Shown in pieces: positions 58,178 to 64,000 of a DNA stretch of 64,000 nt. Source of the stretch: Planctomycetota bacterium. Lineage in GTDB: Bacteria > Planctomycetota > J058 > JAJDCQ01. A model generated the notes under the pieces. It ran no database searches. It was given only the letters and a program-made list of their open reading frames with translations, and was not told where the DNA came from. The position numbers were made by a program, and so were the translations under genes. Location of the stretch: NCBI GenBank assembly GCA_029260755.1, contig JAJDCQ010000173.1:57836-121835 (forward strand). Reading direction: 5' to 3'. Each line of letters starts with the position of its first letter. Positions within the stretch are counted from its first letter, which is position 1.

Positions 58178-59371
58178 ATGCGCACCAAGCTCATCGCCGT
58201 CACCCTCGTCTCCGCGGGCCTCATCGGGGGCGCCGTCGCGCTCGCGGATGACGCCGCGACCCTCGACGTCGCGAAGTCGGGGACGCTCCCGCTCGCCGAG
58301 ATCCAGGCGATGCTCGCCGACGCGAAGAACCACGAGCCGTTCGTGCCGGGCAACCCCGTCGGCATCGCGAAGCTCGACGGCAAGATCCCGGCCGACAATC
58401 CACTGACCCGCGCGAAGGTCGAGCTCGGGCGGCAGCTCTACTTCGACAAGCGCCTGAGCCGCGACGAGACGGTGAGCTGCGCGACCTGCCACGACCCGGC
58501 CAAAGGCTGGACCGATCAGGCGCCCGTCTCCACCGGGATCGACGGGCAGAAGGGCGGCCGGAGCGCGCCGACCGTCATGAACCGGGTGCTCCATCCGACG
58601 CAGTTCTGGGACGGGCGCGCCGCCACCCTCGAGGAGCAGGCGCTCGGTCCGATCGGCAACCCGATCGAGATGGGCTTCAGCGTCGAGGAGTCCGTGAAGC
58701 TCCTCGACGGCATCGAGGGCTACCGGATCCAGTTCGAGAAGGTCTTCGGCGGGCCCGCCTCGGCCGACGGGATCGCCCAGGCGATCGCCAGCTTCGAGCG
58801 CACGATCGTGACCGGCGCCTCGCCGTGGGATCTCTCCGAGCGGGCGAAGCCCTGGCGCGAGGCGGACCCCGACGACCTCGAGGAGGCGGACCTGAAGATG
58901 CGCGCCGAGATCATCGCCGCCGCCGACGCCGCGCCGCTCTCCGAGAGCGCCGAGCGCGGCCGGGTGCTCTTCTTCGGCAAGGCGCAGTGCGCGACCTGCC
59001 ACACCGGCGAGAACTTCACCGACGAGCTCTACTACAACCTCGGCATCGGCTGGACCGGCGACGCGGCGAAGTTCGACAAGGGCCGCGAGGACCACACCAA
59101 GGCCGAGAAGGACCGGGGCGCGTTCCGCACCCCGACCGTTCGCAACATTCGCGACACCGCCCCCTACATGCACGACGGCAGCCTGAAGACGCTCGCCGAG
59201 GTCGTCGAGCACTACGCCAAGGGCGGCACGGACAACCCCTGGCTCGCCGAGCGGATGCGCGAGATCGGCGAGCTCGGCCTGACTGAGGAGGAGAAGGCCG
59301 ACCTCGTCGCGTTCATGCGCGACGGGCTCCAGGGCGCGGTCACGAAGGTCGAGACGCCTCGCCTGCCGTAG
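58178..59371 (+). CDS. Di-heme cytochrome c peroxidase (CcpA/MauG family)
   Basis: This 397-residue protein has a signal peptide (LIAVTLVSAGLIGGAVALA). Two c-type heme motifs are present, CATCH near residues 102-106 and CATCH near 272-276, together with PYMHDGSLKTL near 330, whose Met can be a distal ligand, and QFWDGRA and the GNPIEMG segment typical of bacterial di-heme peroxidases. It would reduce H2O2 in the periplasm using electrons from a small cytochrome, or act as a MauG-like oxidase. The ATG has GGAG 13 bases upstream. Length is slightly above the CcpA norm because of ~45 extra N-terminal residues. Confidence 0.92.
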   Translation: MRTKLIAVTLVSAGLIGGAVALADDAATLDVAKSGTLPLAEIQAMLADAKNHEPFVPGNPVGIAKLDGKIPADNPLTRAKVELGRQLYFDKRLSRDETVSCATCHDPAKGWTDQAPVSTGIDGQKGGRSAPTVMNRVLHPTQFWDGRAATLEEQALGPIGNPIEMGFSVEESVKLLDGIEGYRIQFEKVFGGPASADGIAQAIASFERTIVTGASPWDLSERAKPWREADPDDLEEADLKMRAEIIAAADAAPLSESAERGRVLFFGKAQCATCHTGENFTDELYYNLGIGWTGDAAKFDKGREDHTKAEKDRGAFRTPTVRNIRDTAPYMHDGSLKTLAEVVEHYAKGGTDNPWLAERMREIGELGLTEEEKADLVAFMRDGLQGAVTKVETPRLP

Positions 59372-59679
59372 GGCTGCCGAAACGAGCGCGAAGCCCGGGC
59401 GGGCCTCGGACCGCGCGGACGCCCCGGGCCCCGCATTGGGGGTCAGTGTCGTCTTCCTGCTGGCCCTGCGAGGTTCCGATCGGGAGACCACGGCTCGGCC
59501 CGCCAGCGACCTCCGAAGCAGGCCGCACGCCCAAGGGAATCGCCCGTCGGCAACGTCTTCGCCCAGAAGTCCGCGGCTCCCGCTCCCGGCTGCCGGCCGG
59601 CGATGGCAAGGCGATGACACGGGCGCCCCAGGATGATCCCGTCGTCGAGGCCGCGGCCTCGACCTCGGAGGATTGCCCG
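59372..59679. other. Intergenic region without supported gene
   Basis: These 308 bases between the peroxidase stop and the TPR lipoprotein start show open frames only as by-products of high GC. GC-rich inverted stretches near 59393-59435 (CCCGGGCGGGCC against GCCCCGGGCCCC) could end the peroxidase transcript, but there is no T-run. No promoter boxes stand out. Confidence 0.4.
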
Positions 59680-60381
59680 ATGGCCGCTCGCTCGTTCTCG
59701 TTCCTCGCGATGGCGGGGCTTCTCGCTCTCTCCGGCTGCGCCGCGACGCCCGCTTCGCAACCCGAAGCGAACGCGGAGGCAACGTCCGAGCCGGCGCCCG
59801 TCGCCGAGAGGCCGGCTCCCGTCGCGCCCGCCGACGAAACCGCGGCGGCGCCGGCGTCGAGCTCGTCGACCGAGGTCTCCCTCGGCGCCCGCGGGCCGTT
59901 CGACGACCTGATGGACGAGTACGCCCAGGAGTCGACCCTGCGACGGAAGGCCGCCTCGAGCGTCTCCAACTACTACTACACCGAGGGCCGGGAGGCCTAC
60001 GACGCCCTCGACTTCCGCGAGGCGCGCGCCCGGTTCCAGGATGCCCTCGACGCCGACCCCGACAACGAGGCGGCGTTCGAGGCCCTCCAGCAGACCCAGG
60101 CGCTCCTCGGCGAGCGCTACGCGACGGTGAAGATGGTCGCCGACGAGATGGTCGCCCGGCGCCAGGCGGCCCGCGATCAGAAGCGGATCGAGCTCGAGCG
60201 CCTCTTCGAGGCCGGGATGGCGGCCATGGACCGCGGCCGCTATCAGGACGCGATCACCTCGTTCGAGCGGATCCTCGAGGAGATCCGCTGGTATCGACAC
60301 CTCCTCGACGCGGACGGCCCCGTCCTCGGGGAGCGGGTCCAGGCGGCCATCGACGAGGTCCAGGCCGAGCGCGGCGGCTGA
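59680..60381 (+). CDS. TPR-repeat lipoprotein
   Basis: This is 233 residues from ATG 59680 with GGAGG upstream. A lipoprotein signal ends LLALSGC at residue ~20, followed by an Ala/Pro/Glu-rich spacer to ~75. Residues ~85-150 contain a TPR pair (YYYTEGREAYDALDFREARARF, ALDADPDNEAAFEALQQT, cited in part), and ~175-215 a further repeat (LFEAGMAAMDRGRYQDAITS). Such lipoproteins often serve as pilotins or assembly factors of outer-membrane machines in planctomycetes, but no partner secretin gene is seen here. Role unknown; lipoprotein and TPR calls are firm. Confidence 0.82.
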   Translation: MAARSFSFLAMAGLLALSGCAATPASQPEANAEATSEPAPVAERPAPVAPADETAAAPASSSSTEVSLGARGPFDDLMDEYAQESTLRRKAASSVSNYYYTEGREAYDALDFREARARFQDALDADPDNEAAFEALQQTQALLGERYATVKMVADEMVARRQAARDQKRIELERLFEAGMAAMDRGRYQDAITSFERILEEIRWYRHLLDADGPVLGERVQAAIDEVQAERGG

Positions 60382-60422
60382 CCCCGGTCGCCCCTTTTCC
60401 CTATCATCATCCAGTCATCTCG

Positions 60423-60453
60423 AGGTGTCCGGTCCGACGAGGCCCGGACACCT
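60423..60453. repeat. Perfect 10-bp stem-loop between lipoprotein and pullulanase genes
   Basis: AGGTGTCCGG (60423-60432) and CCGGACACCT (60444-60453) are exact inverted copies with an 11-base loop. The stem lies 42 bases after the lipoprotein stop and 43 bases before the GTG of the next gene, so it could end the first transcript or belong to the leader of the second. No T-run follows. Confidence 0.5.
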
Positions 60454-60496
60454 ATGCATTGGAAGATGAGGAGTCGCGAGACCGCAGGGAGATGAC

Positions 60497-63229
60497 GTGG
60501 TGGATCGAGGCCGTAATCTGGCGGTGGGGGCGCTCGGCGCCGCCGCCGCGCTGCTCGTCGTGACCCTGGGCTCCGGGACCGCCGTGCGGGCGCAGCCGAA
60601 GCGTCCGCGGGGGGAGACCCTGACGATCCGCGAGGCCTACATCGACGCGCCGCGGGCCGCCTACGTCGTCCTCGACGGCGGCCGCGCGGACGCTCTACCC
60701 GTCGACACCTTCGAGATCACCGACCCCGACGGGGCGCCGGTGCCGGTGCGGTCGGTCCGGGCCACGCCCGACCCCCGCGACCTCGGCGTCCGGCGCGACG
60801 GCGACGATCTCGTCTTCCTGTTCGACCCCGACCGCCACGGCGGCCCGCTCGACGCCGCTGGCGGCATCTGGCTCGCCGGCGACTGGAACGGCTGGCAGAA
60901 GGCGCGCGGCAAGAAGCGCTGGCGGATGGCGTGGGACGATGCCGAGCGCGCGTTCGTCGTCCGCGTTCCCCTCCGGACGCTGCGCCGCGCCCGCGAGTTC
61001 AAGTTCACCGACCGCAAGAACGAGTGGCGCCCGCGCGGCGGCAACCTTCGCCTCGATGGGCTCGGCGCGACCGGCCTCGTCCTCGAGACCGAGGCGAGCC
61101 TGACCCGCCGGGGCGTCTACACGATCGCGATTCGGGAGACGAACGCCCCGGACACGCCCGCGAGCGGCCCGTCAGGCGCCGACGCCGACGCGCCGCGGAC
61201 CGACCTCGTCCCGCGCGGCGTGCTCCGTCACGGCGCTCTCGGGAGCTACCGGTGCCCGCGGGCGATGGGCGCGCTCGCCAGCGAGGAGCGCACGACCTTC
61301 CGGCTGTTCGCCCCGACCGCGACGTCGGTCACCCTCGTCCTCCACGCACGCGCCGACGGGATCGACGAGCCGACCGACGATGGGACGGACACTCCGTCGG
61401 TGAGCACGCACCCGCTCGCGCGAGAGGACGACTACACGTTCGCCCTCGCCCTCGACGGCGATCATCACGGCAAGGCCTACGGCTATCGCCTCGAGGGCCC
61501 CGGCCTCGATCCGAAGCGGGTCGTCACCGATCCCTACGCGGCCTGCGTCGTCGCCCCGCACGGCCTGTCGCTCGTGATCGACCACGAGCGCACGCGTCCG
61601 GACGGGTTCGACCCGGGCGAGCGCCCCGCGTTCCTCGACGTCGTTCGCGAGGACGGCCCGTTCGGCCCCGAGGACGCCGTCGTCTGGGAGCTCCACATCC
61701 GCGACGCCACCTCCGCCCGCGACGCCGGCGTCCCGACCGCCGAGCAGGGTCGCTACCGCGGCCTCGCCCGCCGCGGGACCCGCACGAGCGGCGGCCTCGC
61801 GACCGGGATCGACCACGCCCGCGAGCTCGGGGTGACCCACGTCCAGCTCCTCCCGTTCCAGGCCTGGAGCAGCGACCTCGAGGAGCACGCCGAGGACGCC
61901 GATCAGTTCAACTGGGGCTACATGCCGCGGCACTTCTTCAGCCCCGAGGGTCAGTTCGCGAGCCGTCGGGATGACGACAGCCGCGTCCTCGAGGCGAAGG
62001 CGCTGATCGGCGCGATGCACGATGCCGGCCTCCGCGTGATCCAGGACGTCGTCTACAACCACACCGACGGCGCCGCGCCGCTGCACCAGGTCGCGCCGTT
62101 CTTCTACCACCGCATCCGCCCGTTCGAGCCGGCGGACCGCTGCTTCTGGAACGGCTCGGGCTGCGGCAACGAGCTCCGCACCGAGCACCCGATGGTGCGC
62201 AAGCTCGTCGTCGACGCCTGCGTCCTCTGGGCGCGCGAGTACGGCGTCGACGGCTTCCGGTTCGACCTCATGGGCCTGATCGACACGCCGACGATGGAGG
62301 CCGTCGTCGGCGCCGTCCGTCGCGTCGACCCGACGATCCTCGTCTGGGGCGAGCCGTGGACGGCCGCCGCGACCCCGATCCGCAAGACCGAGAAGGGCGC
62401 CCAGCAGGGCAAGGGCTTCGCCGCGTTCAACGACCGGATGCGCAACGCGATCAAGGGCGGCAACGGCGACGGCGAGAAGGGCTGGGTGCAGACCGCCAGC
62501 CGCCACCACGCCGACCAGGTCAAGAACGGGATCGAGGGGGCGGTCAACACGGGCGCGGGCGGGTTCGCCGCCGACCCGGGCGAGTCGATCAACTACGTGG
62601 TCTGCCACGACAACCGGACGCTGCACGACAAGCTCACCGAGGCGGGCTCGGGAACCCGACCCGGCGAGGCGACGAGCCGACGCCACCGCCTCGCCACCGC
62701 GACGGTGCTGCTCAGCCAGGGAATCCCGTTCCTGCACGCCGGGCAGGAGCTCGAGCGGACCAAGGGGGGCGACCACAACTCGTACCAGAGCTCGGACGCG
62801 GTGAACGCGATCCGCTGGGCGACCTGGAAGAAGCGCCATCGGGAGACGTTCGCGATCACCGCCGGGCTGATCGCCATCCGGAAGGCGCACCCGGTCCTGC
62901 GCCTCACCCGGCGCGACCAGATCATCGGGCCCGGCCGGCGACTCCACTTCCTCGAGGCGCCCGACGGCACGATCGCGTGGTGGCTCGACGGCGACGGCCT
63001 GCCCGGCGAGCGCTGGCAGCGCGTCGCGATCGTCCTCAACGCCCGCGAGGACGCCGCCGAGGTGACCCTGCCGGAGACGGCCGGCGGCTGGACGATCGTC
63101 GCCGACGGCGACGAGGCGGGCACCGATCCCGTCCGGACCGGTCCGAGGCGGGTCGCCTCGGGCGGCCGCGTCCAGGTCGAGGGCCTCTCGCTCCTGATCC
63201 TCCGGAGCGGCGCGCCCGACGACGAGTGA
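60497..63229 (+). CDS. Exported pullulanase-type alpha-1,6-glucosidase (GH13)
   Basis: This is 910 residues from GTG 60497 (GGGAGA upstream) with a signal peptide (GALGAAAALLVVTLGSGTAVRA). Residues ~85-215 form an N-terminal beta-sandwich resembling a starch-binding/E-set module (IWLAGDWNGWQKARG). A CBM48-like module follows (TTFRLFAPTATSVTLVLHA, ~265-345), then the GH13 barrel. The latter carries the type I pullulanase signature FNWGYMPRHFFSPEG, region I VVYNHTDG, region II GFRFDLMG (Asp nucleophile), region III WGEPW (Glu acid/base) and region IV CHDNRTLHD. It should hydrolyse alpha-1,6 branches of pullulan or glycogen-like glucans outside the cytoplasm. A methyltransferase gene follows after 10 bases. 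Confidence 0.92.
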   Translation: MVDRGRNLAVGALGAAAALLVVTLGSGTAVRAQPKRPRGETLTIREAYIDAPRAAYVVLDGGRADALPVDTFEITDPDGAPVPVRSVRATPDPRDLGVRRDGDDLVFLFDPDRHGGPLDAAGGIWLAGDWNGWQKARGKKRWRMAWDDAERAFVVRVPLRTLRRAREFKFTDRKNEWRPRGGNLRLDGLGATGLVLETEASLTRRGVYTIAIRETNAPDTPASGPSGADADAPRTDLVPRGVLRHGALGSYRCPRAMGALASEERTTFRLFAPTATSVTLVLHARADGIDEPTDDGTDTPSVSTHPLAREDDYTFALALDGDHHGKAYGYRLEGPGLDPKRVVTDPYAACVVAPHGLSLVIDHERTRPDGFDPGERPAFLDVVREDGPFGPEDAVVWELHIRDATSARDAGVPTAEQGRYRGLARRGTRTSGGLATGIDHARELGVTHVQLLPFQAWSSDLEEHAEDADQFNWGYMPRHFFSPEGQFASRRDDDSRVLEAKALIGAMHDAGLRVIQDVVYNHTDGAAPLHQVAPFFYHRIRPFEPADRCFWNGSGCGNELRTEHPMVRKLVVDACVLWAREYGVDGFRFDLMGLIDTPTMEAVVGAVRRVDPTILVWGEPWTAAATPIRKTEKGAQQGKGFAAFNDRMRNAIKGGNGDGEKGWVQTASRHHADQVKNGIEGAVNTGAGGFAADPGESINYVVCHDNRTLHDKLTEAGSGTRPGEATSRRHRLATATVLLSQGIPFLHAGQELERTKGGDHNSYQSSDAVNAIRWATWKKRHRETFAITAGLIAIRKAHPVLRLTRRDQIIGPGRRLHFLEAPDGTIAWWLDGDGLPGERWQRVAIVLNAREDAAEVTLPETAGGWTIVADGDEAGTDPVRTGPRRVASGGRVQVEGLSLLILRSGAPDDE

Positions 63230-63239
63230 GCGTGTCCCG

Positions 63240-63857
63240 ATGACCGTCGACGAGCCCGGCTCCTGGGACGCTCGCTACGCGAACGAGGACACCCCATGGG
63301 ACCTCGGCGGTCCGCCGCCGGCCCTCGTCGAGTTGCTCGACGCCACGCCGGCAGACGAGCCACGAGGGCGGGTGCTCGTCCCGGGCGCCGGCCGCGGCCA
63401 CGACGCGATCGCGTGGGCGGTCGCGGGTCACCGGGTGACCGCCGTCGACTTCGCGCCGCGCGCGCTCGAGGCGTGCGCCGCCCTCGCCGCCGCTGCGGGA
63501 GTGAGCGTCGAGGGCGTGGTCGCCGACGTCCTCGAGCTGCCCGAGTCACTCCGCGGAAGCTTCGACCTCGTCTGGGAGCACACCTGCTTCTGCGCCCTGC
63601 CGCCGGCGGCGCGCGAGCGCTACGCGGGGTCGATGGCCGCCGCCCTCGCTCCCGACGGGCGCCTCGTCGCGCTCCTCTGGAACCACGGCAACCCCGACGG
63701 CCCGCCGTTCGATGTCACCCGCGACGACGTCCGCCGCGTCTTCGAGCCGCGCTTCGAGGTCGAGTCGATCGAGGACGCCCCGTCCGCGCCGTCGCGTAGC
63801 CGGGAGATGCTCGTCCGGATGCGTCGGCGCCCCGACGCCGACGCGGGATCGCTCTAG
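63240..63857 (+). CDS. TPMT-family SAM-dependent methyltransferase
   Basis: This is 205 residues from ATG 63240. The thiopurine S-methyltransferase-like signature is present: SWDARYANEDTPWDLGGPPP at the N-terminus, SAM loop VLVPGAGRGHDAIAWA, VTAVDFAPRALEAC, and EHTCFCALPPAARERYAGSM (the E-H-T-x-F-C-A block of this family). Bacterial members methylate thiols, selenium or tellurium oxyanions, or small halides; the substrate here is not determined. Length is normal. It is 10 bases after the pullulanase gene and probably co-transcribed, with no obvious functional connection. Confidence 0.9.
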   Translation: MTVDEPGSWDARYANEDTPWDLGGPPPALVELLDATPADEPRGRVLVPGAGRGHDAIAWAVAGHRVTAVDFAPRALEACAALAAAAGVSVEGVVADVLELPESLRGSFDLVWEHTCFCALPPAARERYAGSMAAALAPDGRLVALLWNHGNPDGPPFDVTRDDVRRVFEPRFEVESIEDAPSAPSRSREMLVRMRRRPDADAGSL

Positions 63858-63883
63858 GACTAGGAGACTGTTGCAGAATGAGC

Positions 63884-63925
63884 GTGAAGCGACGACTCGT
63901 CGCAGGCTCCTCGCCGTCGCTTCAC
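63884..63925. repeat. 11-bp inverted repeat downstream of the last gene
   Basis: GTGAAGCGACG (63884-63894) and CGTCGCTTCAC (63915-63925) are exact inverted copies with a 20-base loop, 26 bases after the methyltransferase stop. It could be a transcript-ending structure or the edge of a repeat beyond the window. The preceding GGAGACTGTTGCAGAA (63873-63888) is AT-richer than its surroundings. No gene is supported in 63858-64000. Confidence 0.45.
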
Positions 63926-64000
63926 TCGCGGCGTCTCGCCGGACATCGCCGCGCAGGCCTTCGTTCCGCGGCCTCGCGAACGCCAGACGGGTTCCCTCGG

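Noticed and set aside
1..64000. tRNA, rRNA, riboswitch, transposase or prophage genes
   Set aside because: I looked for cloverleaf-like segments, conserved rRNA motifs, DDE/tyrosine-recombinase motifs and phage proteins on both strands and saw none that I could defend by eye.

Overview
The window is very GC-rich, gene-dense DNA, with many genes joined by 4-base ATGA overlaps and many GTG starts. Several features point to a planctomycete or close relative: a protein with an H-X9-DG motif, an ECF sigma factor fused through a membrane segment to a WD40-like propeller, three large membrane-anchored Ser/Thr kinases (two with DWG instead of DFG), a DUF1570-like HExxH protease, FadL/PhoD/CehA-type exported proteins, and intergenic inverted-repeat elements. 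I put this assignment at about 0.6; a myxobacterial or acidobacterial origin is not excluded.

Layout. 1-6188 (-): five overlapping genes of a MoxR-vWA-beta-propeller ternary system (bpX4-like, MoxR AAA+ ATPase, bpX2-like, bpX3-vWA-propeller, and the start of a large partner that runs off the window). 6392-11160 (+): secreted M28 peptidase, then a coupled trio of MDR oxidoreductase, EEP-family hydrolase and rhodanese/methyltransferase. 11581-13292 (-): cupin, H-X9-DG protein, infA. 13607-15959 (+): arginine deiminase and carbamate kinase without an ornithine carbamoyltransferase. 16275-23337 (-): fadL-type porin, a giant PHP-type metallohydrolase lipoprotein and a SurA/PpiC-type foldase. 23987-32672 (-): two overlapping Ser/Thr kinases, acyl-CoA dehydrogenase, CoA-dependent acyltransferase and PhoD-type phosphatase. 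32784-36248 (+): RidA and a third kinase that lacks a normal start codon. 36399-48492 (-): the biosynthetic block, consisting of a tautomerase, an FHA-GAF-phosphatase-like protein and a 3171-residue polyketide synthase, followed by a lipoprotein. 48706-53016: convergent metalloprotease and sigma-propeller fusion. 53257-57916 (+): membrane M28 peptidase, a 4-Cys mini-protein and a CoaB-Nudix fusion. 58178-63857 (+): di-heme peroxidase, TPR lipoprotein, exported pullulanase-type GH13 enzyme and a TPMT-like methyltransferase.

The most distinctive items are: (i) the single-protein megasynthase with the order AurF-type diiron oxygenase, FAAL, ACP, KS, AT, DH, KR, ACP, ER, translationally coupled to an FHA-containing regulator; (ii) the MoxR ternary system, a known but poorly understood NTP-driven class; (iii) families of intergenic elements built from 8- or 9-base units in inverted arms, several starting exactly at stop codons; (iv) a 75-base dispersed repeat at 36293 and 53101. 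No tRNA, rRNA, CRISPR array or transposase was found.
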